Below are positions 53,726 to 61,228 of a stretch of 64,000 bases of DNA, in pieces; the stretch's first letter is position 1; each line of letters opens with the position of its first letter. Position numbers and translations under genes: made by a program. The notes below the pieces were generated by a model, which made no database searches, had not been told where the DNA came from, and was given only the letters and a program-made list of their open reading frames with translations. Source of the stretch: Daejeonella sp. (GTDB taxonomy: Bacteria; Bacteroidota; Bacteroidia; Sphingobacteriales; Sphingobacteriaceae). The stretch covers positions 1 through 64,000 of the forward strand of contig NZ_JAUXXZ010000048.1 in NCBI RefSeq assembly GCF_030684675.1, in the 5' to 3' direction.

Positions 53726-54000
53726 TACACCTCCGATACAAGTGGTATGTTTTATTTAATAATTCTTATATCCGACTCTCCTCCTATTCCATTGGCAAAA
53801 ATCACGTACCTACCGTGATCCTTGCGCATTTAAAACTTAGTGAATACTGATTTTTGAGCATCAACCTGTAATGGACCAGCCGTATGAAAAAAACACCCAC
53901 CTCAGGTACAAGGTGTGAAGTTTACAATTTCAATATGTGGAAGTTTGACATTGTAAATGCGTACCGAAGAAAAAAATATAACACCTCAGTAACAAGGTGT
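53726..54000 (+). repeat. Three iteron-like repeats before the mobilization cassette
   Basis: Three related motifs occur near 53726-53747, 53895-53917 and 53981-54000. The last is a clear inverted repeat, ACACCTCAGTAACAAGGTGT, with perfect 6-bp arms. Between the second and third, TTTACAAT (53921-53928) and ATTGTAAA (53950-53957) form another inverted repeat. They may be operators for the HTH gene or replication/excision sites of the mobile element. The rest of 53693-54043 holds no gene I can see. Confidence 0.6.
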
Positions 54001-54043
54001 CAAATATAAATTTCTGGTATCCGGAATATTGGCCAACAAATAA

Positions 54044-54322
54044 ATGAAAAGCATTATGTCAGTAGAAATCATCACCAAAGAAGACTTAGAGCAGTTTAAA
54101 TCAGAATTATTGGAAGATCTGTTAAAGGTATTGCAGCCAAATCAGCCCCAGGCGAAGCAATGGTTAAAAAGCCAGGATGTACGAAAGCTGTTAAACATCT
54201 CACCGGGCACTTTGCAGAACCTTCGCATTAATGGAACTCTCCGATTTACCAAGATCGGAGGCATTTTCTATTACAAGGCTCAGGACATTACTAAAATTCT
54301 GGAAGGCAATGGAACAGTTTAA
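54044..54322 (+). CDS. Helix-turn-helix protein of a mobilizable element
   Basis: A 92-residue protein with a long N-terminal helix (EDLEQFKSELLEDLLKVLQ) and a MerR/excisionase-like winged helix: WLKSQDVRKLLNISPGTLQNLRINGTL, seen here in two parts, then FTKIGGIFYYKAQDI. Proteins of this type head mobilization or excision cassettes in Bacteroidota and may act as excisionase or replication regulator. A second in-frame ATG four codons later is an equally possible start. It overlaps the next gene by 14 nt. Confidence 0.85.
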   Translation: MKSIMSVEIITKEDLEQFKSELLEDLLKVLQPNQPQAKQWLKSQDVRKLLNISPGTLQNLRINGTLRFTKIGGIFYYKAQDITKILEGNGTV

Positions 54323-54596
54323 TATCCTATCCCGCTTCCTGGGCAAAGCTGCCCAAGACAGCCGGTTACTGCATGCCCATATCTGTCTTTATACAGCAAT
54401 GCTGTCAATGTGGGAACAAGACAGGTTCGGCATTCCTTTCCGGATCACCCGGAAAGAGCTGATGCGTTTAAGTAAGCTTGCCTCAACAGCTACTTATCAC
54501 AAATGCTTAAAGGAACTGGTCAGTTATGGCTATATCAATTATGAACCGTCCTACAATCACTACAAAGGGAGCCAGGTCTTTTTGACGGGCTTTTAA
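54309..54596 (+). CDS. Hypothetical protein of the mobilization cassette
   Basis: A 95-residue protein; the start at ATG 54309 gives a plausible N-terminus (MEQFNILSRFLGKAAQDSR), while the longer open frame is only an overlap. It has a compact helical core with a winged-helix-like part (FRITRKELMRLSKLASTATY, then KCLKELVSYGYINYEPSYN) typical of small replication or partition regulators. I cannot name it further. It lies between the HTH gene and the oriT-like region and overlaps the former by 14 nt. Confidence 0.7.
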   Translation: MEQFNILSRFLGKAAQDSRLLHAHICLYTAMLSMWEQDRFGIPFRITRKELMRLSKLASTATYHKCLKELVSYGYINYEPSYNHYKGSQVFLTGF

Positions 54597-54636
54597 AATC
54601 ACTCAATATGAGCAGCACTGTATTTGGTTTTGTGCA

Positions 54637-54709
54637 GGGAGCAAGTTTGTGTTTTTGTTCCACAAAAACTCTTCCGGCAGTAGCCGGAACCAACTTGCCC
54701 TTTGCTCCC
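54637..54709. other. Nested inverted repeats, candidate origin of transfer (oriT)
   Basis: Three layers of symmetry surround one centre. GGGAGCAA (54637-54644) pairs with TTGCTCCC (54702-54709). CAAGTT (54642-54647) pairs with AACTTG (54692-54697). TTCCGGC (54672-54678) and GCCGGAA (54683-54689) form a perfect hairpin with a 4-nt loop. The region is noncoding and lies directly upstream of mobC and the relaxase gene, the usual place of an oriT. Confidence 0.6.
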
Positions 54710-54745
54710 GATGGTCGCAAAAGGAGAAGACATTGAAAAGCGATT

Positions 54746-55120
54746 ATGGAAGAGACTAATGAAATCAGGAAAAGACATAAAGGCGGGAGGCCGCCTAAAA
54801 AGATTAGGCGATCCAATGACATCCGGGTAAGACTTACGGATACGGAACGCTTCCTGATTGAAGAAAAAGCTAAGGAAGCGGGTATGCTTCCTAGCACATG
54901 GTTCCGGCAGGCAGCTAAGCGGGCAAAGGTCATATCACGGCTCACACCGGAAGATTTGCGCATCCTACGGATGCTGGCAGGAATGGCAAACAACCTGAAC
55001 CAGATCACACACCTGGCACATAGAGAAGGATTGTTGTCTGTACAAAAGCGTTGCAGGGAAATTCTTACTGAAATTGATGACACATTGAAATACCTGAACA
55101 AGGATGATCGGAAAAGTTAA
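54746..55120 (+). CDS. mobC: MobC-like mobilization relaxosome protein
   Basis: A 124-residue protein. The basic N-terminus (RKRHKGGRPPKKIRRSND) and ribbon-helix-helix-like start (IRVRLTDTERFLIEEKAKEA) suggest DNA binding. The C-terminal MobC signature is clear as LAGMANNLNQITHLAHREGL. MobC helps the relaxase melt and nick oriT. The relaxase start lies inside this gene's last codons (17-nt overlap), the usual coupled order. Confidence 0.9.
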   Translation: MEETNEIRKRHKGGRPPKKIRRSNDIRVRLTDTERFLIEEKAKEAGMLPSTWFRQAAKRAKVISRLTPEDLRILRMLAGMANNLNQITHLAHREGLLSVQKRCREILTEIDDTLKYLNKDDRKS

Positions 55121-56030
55121 GACGGGTAAAAGCTTTGGCGGATGTATCCGCTATAATCTTCAACGGGAGCAGGTAACAATCCTTTATGCGGACGGGATCA
55201 GAACAGATAGCATCAGACACACTATCGAGGATTTTAATATGCAGCGGAAGATGAATCCGGAGCTTGGACAAGCAGTCGGACATATCGTATTAAGCTGGAG
55301 CGTTCAGGATAAAAACATGCTTACGTCCAATATAATGGCAGACTGTGCGAAAGAATACCTGGAGAAAATGAAGATCGTTAATACCCAATGCCTGGTAGTA
55401 CAGCACCATGACAGGGAACATCCGCATATCCACATCGTGTATAATCGGGTCAACAATGAAGCAAAAACAATATCAGATCAATACCAGCGAAAGCGGAATG
55501 TAGAAGTATGTAAGCAGATTACCTTAAAACATGGCTATTATCTGGCCAAAGGTAAAGGGCAGGTAAACAGGCACAGATTAACCGGAGCAGATAAGATCAA
55601 ATATGAATTATACGACACTATTAGTAGAGCAGCGCAGAAGACTAAGAATTGGACGGACCTGGAAATCCTCTTAAAACAGCAGGGTATCGGCATTCAATTC
55701 AAATACAAAAGCGGCACAGATCAGGTACAGGGAATTTCATTCAATAAAGGTGAGTTGAAATATAAAGGATCGGAAATCGACCGGAGCTTGAGTTATAATA
55801 ATCTCAATCGGCAGATTGAATTAAATAATATCCAAACAAAGGGGCAGTCGCAGAGTATTGAATCCCATCATGAAGAAGAAACTGAAGTACAAGAGCTTAG
55901 GAATAGAACCATGGTGGTAAATATTCTATCTGACCTCCTGCAATCCGAGAAGTATGAGGAGTCCCCTGATTTTCATTTGACCAAGAAAAAGAAAGCAAAG
56001 CATAATATATCACAAGGGAAGTCCTTATGA
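55104..56030 (+). CDS. Relaxase / mobilization nuclease (MobA/VirD2-like)
   Basis: A 308-residue relaxase that nicks oriT and stays bound to the transferred strand. The N-terminal catalytic tyrosine motif is GKSFGGCIRYNL (Tyr about 17). Motif II lies near LSWSVQDK, and the three-histidine metal motif is HDREHPHIHIVYNRV. The length fits small Bacteroidota mobilizable elements that borrow a conjugation machine; no type IV secretion genes are in the window. It overlaps mobC upstream and the next gene by 4 nt. Confidence 0.92.
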   Translation: MIGKVKTGKSFGGCIRYNLQREQVTILYADGIRTDSIRHTIEDFNMQRKMNPELGQAVGHIVLSWSVQDKNMLTSNIMADCAKEYLEKMKIVNTQCLVVQHHDREHPHIHIVYNRVNNEAKTISDQYQRKRNVEVCKQITLKHGYYLAKGKGQVNRHRLTGADKIKYELYDTISRAAQKTKNWTDLEILLKQQGIGIQFKYKSGTDQVQGISFNKGELKYKGSEIDRSLSYNNLNRQIELNNIQTKGQSQSIESHHEEETEVQELRNRTMVVNILSDLLQSEKYEESPDFHLTKKKKAKHNISQGKSL

Positions 56031-56641
56031 GTAACAAAAACGAACAGCGCCTGGAAGAACTTGAAGAAGTGGTGCAGCGAACAGTAAACAAGGTACAGGA
56101 ATTGGAAAACCGAAAAATTGAATTTCCTAAAATGCAGATCCCGGACTATACCGGCCAATTTGAGGTGATCAAAAGAGAGCTGAGTCGTGTAAATCATAGT
56201 TACCCGGTTGAGAAAATTAACGATCAGATCAAAACCATAGAAAATTTAAGCCATAGAGTACCGGAGGTTATAAAAGTGCGGCACCATCATCATTTCCAGG
56301 AAAAATCCAAAGGAATCATTATTGCGGCGGTAATCCTGATTTTGGTCAGTTCAATTTCAGCAGGTGTAGCAATTAGTATATGGAAAGATAATGGCCGCAT
56401 GAACGAGAATTCCGTCAAATTCAGAATGATCAGGCAAAGCCATCCGGATGTTGCCTATTGGGCGGATACGGTCTACCACAGAAATCCGGAATCCATTAAA
56501 CGGATTACTGAGAAGCTGGAAGCAAAACAATTAGCCATAGCACAGGCGGAAGCGGCGGTTAAGCAAAAGGAACAGGAGACAGAAGAAGCAAGAATAAAGG
56601 CAATAAGCTTCAAAAACCGATTAAAAAGTGACTTTAGATGA
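56027..56641 (+). CDS. Coiled-coil membrane protein following the relaxase
   Basis: A 204-residue protein. An N-terminal coiled coil (EQRLEELEEVVQRTVNKVQE) is followed by a His-rich stretch, one membrane segment (GIIIAAVILILVSSISAGVA, about 96-115) and a C-terminal helical, charged tail. Similar genes follow the relaxase in Bacteroidota mobilizable elements; their role, perhaps linking the relaxosome to the membrane, is not established. Coupled to the relaxase by an ATGA overlap. Confidence 0.75.
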   Translation: MSNKNEQRLEELEEVVQRTVNKVQELENRKIEFPKMQIPDYTGQFEVIKRELSRVNHSYPVEKINDQIKTIENLSHRVPEVIKVRHHHHFQEKSKGIIIAAVILILVSSISAGVAISIWKDNGRMNENSVKFRMIRQSHPDVAYWADTVYHRNPESIKRITEKLEAKQLAIAQAEAAVKQKEQETEEARIKAISFKNRLKSDFR

Positions 56642-56801
56642 GTGTCACGCTACTAAATTAATTACTCTTCATGTAATGATAAGACCTGTTTTTTAAGTCT
56701 TTTAGTTACATATAAAGTAATAGCAGACGAGTATATTTACTCACTCAACAATGTGTAATATGATTTAATCGGTAATTTTTTCTCTAATTAAGCTCGTTAA
56801 A

Positions 56802-57047
56802 TTATTGCGCAGGACTTCTATTTTCTTCAATCTGGCGAAATATAATTTCAATACCTTCTTCTAACGACATTACATTTCCAAATTCTTTCAAAGATTGTTC
56901 ATCAGTATAGATACCGTTATGATCATTCCAGCTAAGCCATTCAATGATATCTTCCCTCGAAAAAGCATTAATCAAGAGGACGATTTTATCCTCTGGAAGA
57001 TCAGTAAAGCTGCGATATGTGTAACCGGATGTTTTCCAAAAACTCAT
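56802..57047 (-). CDS. Small acidic hypothetical protein
   Basis: An 81-residue protein (MSFWKTSGYTYRSFTDLPED, then AFSREDIIEWLSWNDHNG) with a clear start and strongly acidic C-terminal helices. I do not recognise a domain. It lies between the mobilization cassette and the restriction cluster, opposite in direction to both. It has no helix-turn-helix, so it is not an obvious controller protein. Flanking intergenic DNA (56642-56801 and 57048-57128) shows nothing else. Confidence 0.6.
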   Translation of the reverse strand: MSFWKTSGYTYRSFTDLPEDKIVLLINAFSREDIIEWLSWNDHNGIYTDEQSLKEFGNVMSLEEGIEIIFRQIEENRSPAQ

Positions 57048-57128
57048 GTATAAATATAGCTAATAAAATTAGTATTTAAAACGTTTTCCCAAAATTATTG
57101 CTTTACTAATAGGTTTAAGAAATGATAA

Positions 57129-57554
57129 ATGGCTGACGTACATTCTAAAGAAATACGCTCATATAATATGAGTCGGATACGAAGCAAGAATACCAAGCCT
57201 GAGATGCTTGTACGTAAGTTTCTCCATAAAAACGGCTTTCGTTATCGTTTGCATGTAAAAAATCTGCCTGGTAAACCAGATATAGTGTTACCTAAATACA
57301 AAAGTGTCATTTTTATACACGGCTGCTTCTGGCATGGTCATGAGGGGTGTAAATACTACGTTGTACCCAAAACCAGGACAGACTGGTGGCTTAAAAAGAT
57401 TATGACAAATACATCAAATGATCTTAAAGCGGAAGAAACGCTTCTTTCCAAGGGTTGGAAAATCATCAGGATCTGGGAATGTGAAATCAAATCTGCGCAA
57501 AAATTTATAGTCAGGTCAGATGAATTGTTGAAAGAAATAAGTACACCGATTTGA
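57129..57554 (+). CDS. vsr: Very short patch repair endonuclease
   Basis: A 141-residue protein of the Vsr family. It nicks beside T:G mismatches that arise when 5-methylcytosine deaminates. The family blocks are complete: MSRIRSKNTKPEMLVRKFLH, FRYRLHVKNLPGKPDIVLPK with the catalytic Asp, FIHGCFWHGHEGCKYY with zinc and active-site residues, and GWKIIRIWECEIK. It stands immediately before the Dcm-type methyltransferase, whose mutagenic side effect it repairs. Confidence 0.95.
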   Translation: MADVHSKEIRSYNMSRIRSKNTKPEMLVRKFLHKNGFRYRLHVKNLPGKPDIVLPKYKSVIFIHGCFWHGHEGCKYYVVPKTRTDWWLKKIMTNTSNDLKAEETLLSKGWKIIRIWECEIKSAQKFIVRSDELLKEISTPI

Positions 57555-57595
57555 TGAAAATTCGTTAGTTTGCTTTATATAACGGGAAATCTGGA

Positions 57596-58834
57596 ATGGA
57601 AGAAAGAATTATTTACAAAACAAAGCATACTAAGGCTTCCAGGCAGAAATTTCCTATTGAGGTGGATTTGGCTCTGTTAACGCATTACCATACAACGAAA
57701 GAACCTATTTATGGGAATGCAGTTGAAATCGCTTCTGAATTTGAAAGCTTTGCGGAGGAACCAACTGTCGAGTTTCTTTATAAATCAGTTCAGAGCAATC
57801 TATTTGGAAACACAGATATTCCCTTTCCAGGTCCTCGTAAAGGTGAAGAGTTATTTACATTTATAGATCTTTTCGCTGGAATAGGTGGCTTTCGCATGGC
57901 TTTGCAAAATTTGGGAGGACGCTGCATTTTCACATCTGAATGGGATAAATTTTCAAAGCAAACGTACCTGGCCAACTATGGGGAATACCCGTTCGGTGAT
58001 ATAACAAAAGATCATATCAAGCAATATATTCCTGACAAATTTGATCTCATTTGTGGAGGATTTCCGTGTCAGCCATTTTCGATAGCAGGGGTCTCAAAAA
58101 AAATTAGCCTCGGCAGGAACCATGGCTTTGCAGATGAGAAACAAGGTAATTTGTTTTTCCACATTGCTGATATTATAGACAAACACCGCCCCAAAGCTTT
58201 TTTCTTAGAAAATGTAAAAAATCTGGTTTCGCACGACAAAAAGAAAACATTCCAGATTATTAAAGAAACTTTAGAGGGACTGGACTATTCCTTCGACCAT
58301 AGAATTATTGATGGAGCCCATTTTGTTCCTCAACATAGAGAAAGAACAATAATGGTGGGCTTTGATAAAAGAGTTTTCGGCGAAAAAATTAAATTCAATT
58401 TCGATGATGTACTGTTGCCTAAAAGCAAACAGGCTCTTAAAAAGATCCTTCAAAATAATGTTGATCCAAAATTTACATTAAGCGATAAATTATGGAACTA
58501 TCTTCAGGAGTATGCAAAGAAACATAAAGCAAAAGGCAATGGTTTTGGATTTGGCTTGGCTGATCCCGAAGGCGTTTCCAGAACTATAAGTGCCAGGTAC
58601 TATAAGGACGGATCTGAAATTTTAATCTCACAGCTGGGTCAGAATCCTCGTAGACTTACTCCATACGAAGCTGCAGCTTTACAGGGATATCCTATTTGTC
58701 CTATTAACACAACTGATCAGACGCATTCGTTTCGAATTCCGGTTTCAGATAATCAGGCATACAGACAGTTTGGCAATTCGGTAGTTATGCCACTAATTCA
58801 AGCTGTGGGAGAACAAATAATAAAACGTTTCTGA
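57596..58834 (+). CDS. DNA (cytosine-5) methyltransferase, Dcm/EcoRII type
   Basis: A 412-residue C5 methyltransferase with all ordered motifs: I FIDLFAGIGGFRMAL (about 86), IV GGFPCQPFS with catalytic C158, VI ENVKNL, VIII QHRERTIMVGF, then IX RRLTPYEAAALQGYP and X QFGNSVVMP. The N-terminal 80 residues are an extra domain as in Dcm and M.EcoRII. The TGA stop touches the ATG of the EcoRII-like endonuclease, so they form one R-M pair, probably recognising CCWGG (family inference). Confidence 0.95.
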   Translation: MEERIIYKTKHTKASRQKFPIEVDLALLTHYHTTKEPIYGNAVEIASEFESFAEEPTVEFLYKSVQSNLFGNTDIPFPGPRKGEELFTFIDLFAGIGGFRMALQNLGGRCIFTSEWDKFSKQTYLANYGEYPFGDITKDHIKQYIPDKFDLICGGFPCQPFSIAGVSKKISLGRNHGFADEKQGNLFFHIADIIDKHRPKAFFLENVKNLVSHDKKKTFQIIKETLEGLDYSFDHRIIDGAHFVPQHRERTIMVGFDKRVFGEKIKFNFDDVLLPKSKQALKKILQNNVDPKFTLSDKLWNYLQEYAKKHKAKGNGFGFGLADPEGVSRTISARYYKDGSEILISQLGQNPRRLTPYEAAALQGYPICPINTTDQTHSFRIPVSDNQAYRQFGNSVVMPLIQAVGEQIIKRF

Positions 58835-60013
58835 ATGAGCAAAATAGTAGATCAGGCTATTGCTACAGCAGAAAAATCTGACAAAGCCTTTTGCAAATTC
58901 ATTTCAGCAAATGATGCCGGATCTACAGGCGCACATCAAAGTGGCTATTACATTCCTAAAAATGCTGTTAGCTTACTTTTTGATACTCCCGGAATTAAAG
59001 GTCAGAATAAAGAAAAATTTGTAACGATACGTTGGCAAAATGAGTTCGAAACGAGCAGCAGATTCATTTACTATGGTGTTGGTACACGTAATGAATACCG
59101 AATTACACGATTTGGCAGAGGTTTTCCATTTCTTTCTGAGGACAACGTTGGTGACCTGCTTATACTATGTCATATCGAAGGAGATCATTATGAAGGTTAT
59201 GTACTTACATCTGACGAAGATACTGAGGCGTTTTTAGCCGCGCTGAACATAGATATCAACGAAACTAATAAGCTTATTTCAAAAGATAACACCGCATCGG
59301 TAGAAGACAGATTGCTGAAATGTTTTCTGATGTTCGTGCAATCACTCGGGAAACAATTTCCTCCAACAGTCTTAATGGCGTCCACCGCTCGTCAATGCTA
59401 TAATACTTCTTTTGGAATTACAGCTTCGACTGTCAGAGGCAATCCCGACAAAAATCTACTTTATTGGCTTGAAGCTGAATTTGAATTATTTAAAACGATT
59501 GAAAATGAAGTTTATTCCGATCAGATCAAAGAGCCATTTAAAAACGTAGAGCAGCTAGTGATCTTTGCCAACACAATCCTTAACAGAAGAAAGAGCAGGG
59601 CTGGCAAATCTCTGGAATATCATCTGGAAGAAGTATTCCGCCACTTTAATTTACGGTTCAATACACAGGTAATTACCGAGGGAAATAAAAAACCTGACTT
59701 TATATTTCCCGACGCAGATTCATATCACAATAAAGCTTTCGATGATAATAAGCTTGTGTTTCTTGCTTCTAAAACCACCTGCAAAGATCGATGGCGACAA
59801 ATAATAAACGAAGCAGATCGAATCCCAACGAAGCATTTATTTACCTTACAGCAAGGTATATCAAAAAATCAGTTGGAAGAAATGTATGCCCATGATATAT
59901 GTCTTGTGGTACCTAAGCCATATTTAACTAGTTTCCCGGTCGAGTATAGAAGCAAAATCCAGACATTAGAATCATTTGTTAATTACACAATTACGACGCA
60001 GACCTATAAATGA
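58835..60013 (+). CDS. EcoRII-type type II restriction endonuclease
   Basis: A 392-residue two-domain enzyme close to EcoRII in size. The N-terminal effector-binding domain (about 1-165) shows FISANDAGSTGAHQSGYYIP and TIRWQNEFETSSRFIYYGVG. The C-terminal PD-(D/E)xK nuclease carries P287-D288 (KPDFIFPD) and K313 and K317 in ASKTTCKDRWRQI, the EcoRII-C active-site pattern. EcoRII needs two CCWGG sites, one acting as effector; the intact N domain suggests the same here. Translation is probably coupled to the methyltransferase (TGAATG). Confidence 0.94.
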   Translation: MSKIVDQAIATAEKSDKAFCKFISANDAGSTGAHQSGYYIPKNAVSLLFDTPGIKGQNKEKFVTIRWQNEFETSSRFIYYGVGTRNEYRITRFGRGFPFLSEDNVGDLLILCHIEGDHYEGYVLTSDEDTEAFLAALNIDINETNKLISKDNTASVEDRLLKCFLMFVQSLGKQFPPTVLMASTARQCYNTSFGITASTVRGNPDKNLLYWLEAEFELFKTIENEVYSDQIKEPFKNVEQLVIFANTILNRRKSRAGKSLEYHLEEVFRHFNLRFNTQVITEGNKKPDFIFPDADSYHNKAFDDNKLVFLASKTTCKDRWRQIINEADRIPTKHLFTLQQGISKNQLEEMYAHDICLVVPKPYLTSFPVEYRSKIQTLESFVNYTITTQTYK

Positions 60014-60133
60014 TCAAAACCGTGGTCGTCTTGTTATAATCGCATAGATTATTCCTAACAAGGCTTGCTAAAGTCATGTTTTTTTATATGTTTTAAATTA
60101 TGGATATTAGGATTTTTATACTTAAAGATAAAA

Positions 60134-61228
60134 ATGCCTCTTATTTTGACTAAAACACAGAAAGCTGAAAAGCAGGATCGCTCGTTAACCTTCCGATTGG
60201 TCGATTTCTTTTGTGGTGCCGGAGGTATGTCATGTGGCTTTTCACAGGCCGGCATAAAAATTTTGGCAGGTTTAGATATTGAAAAAAAATTCAAAGACAC
60301 TTACGTCAAGAATAACAAGGGAGCCAAGTTCATTAATAAAGACATCACAAAATATAAACCGGAGCAATTACAAAAAAGTATTTATATAACTAAATACGAT
60401 GACCAATTAATATTTATTGGTTGTAGTCCGTGTCAGTATTGGAGTAAAATCAGCACGATAAGACATAAATCAGCATATTCTAGCAATTTGATTGCGGACT
60501 TTCAGCGATTCATAAAATATTTTATGCCTGGATACGTAGTTGTTGAAAATGTACCGGGGTTATTAAATGCTAAGAATAACCATGTGCTGTTAGGTTTTTT
60601 GGATTTCTTATTATTTAGTGGATATAAATATGAATACAGAATCATCCAAACGGACTATTACGGCGTCCCTCAAAAGAGAAAGCGGTTCGTTCTAATTGCA
60701 TCGCGAGTCTCTAAACAAATTAATTTCCCTGAACCTGAAAAGAATTCCAATATGACAGTTAGGGATTTTATTGGGCAACATAATGGATTTGCAAAGATAC
60801 CTGATGGCCATAAAGATAATTCCGCCTTCTTACATAGTACCTCGCTCTTAAGCCCTCTAAATAAAAGAAGAATACAAATAACACCGATAAATGGAGGAAC
60901 AAGAGACGCCTGGAAAGACGATAGCGAATTGCAAATAGACGCTTATAAAGGAGAAGGAAAGGACAAAATATTCAAAAGCATTTACGGTCGTCTGTTTTGG
61001 GATAAACCTGCATCGACAATAACAACCCGGTTTATTGCTACGTCCTGTGGTAGATTTGCCCATCCCGATGAGGATAGAGGGCTTTCTTTGAGGGAAGGAG
61101 CTACTTTACAAACTTTTCCCAAAGATTACAAATTTGTTGGAGGTCTGGTATCCGTTGCAAAGCAAATTGGCAATGCTGTTCCGCCAGAAATGGCTAAGCG
61201 AATAGCATTAAGCATAATTAATAGTTAA
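60134..61228 (+). CDS. Second DNA (cytosine-5) methyltransferase
   Basis: A protein of about 364 residues; I prefer ATG 60134 (MPLILTKTQKAEK), since the upstream extension is hydrophobic and unlike the family. C5 motifs are in order: I VDFFCGAGGMSCGFSQAG, IV GCSPCQYWSKI with catalytic C100, VI VENVPG, VIII QKRKRFVLIAS, IX RGLSLREGATLQTFP and X QIGNAVPP. It is only distantly like the neighbouring Dcm-type enzyme and has no endonuclease of its own. Its stop is directly followed by the ATG of the large ATPase gene (TAAATG), so the two probably function together. Confidence 0.94.
   Translation: MPLILTKTQKAEKQDRSLTFRLVDFFCGAGGMSCGFSQAGIKILAGLDIEKKFKDTYVKNNKGAKFINKDITKYKPEQLQKSIYITKYDDQLIFIGCSPCQYWSKISTIRHKSAYSSNLIADFQRFIKYFMPGYVVVENVPGLLNAKNNHVLLGFLDFLLFSGYKYEYRIIQTDYYGVPQKRKRFVLIASRVSKQINFPEPEKNSNMTVRDFIGQHNGFAKIPDGHKDNSAFLHSTSLLSPLNKRRIQITPINGGTRDAWKDDSELQIDAYKGEGKDKIFKSIYGRLFWDKPASTITTRFIATSCGRFAHPDEDRGLSLREGATLQTFPKDYKFVGGLVSVAKQIGNAVPPEMAKRIALSIINS

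Noticed and set aside
54608-54739. A 43-codon ORF in the oriT-like region
   Set aside because: Its codons are dictated by the inverted repeats and it has no recognisable product, so I treat the region as a DNA site.
54535-55101. A 188-codon minus-strand ORF
   Set aside because: It covers mobC and the oriT-like region on the opposite strand and resembles no protein.
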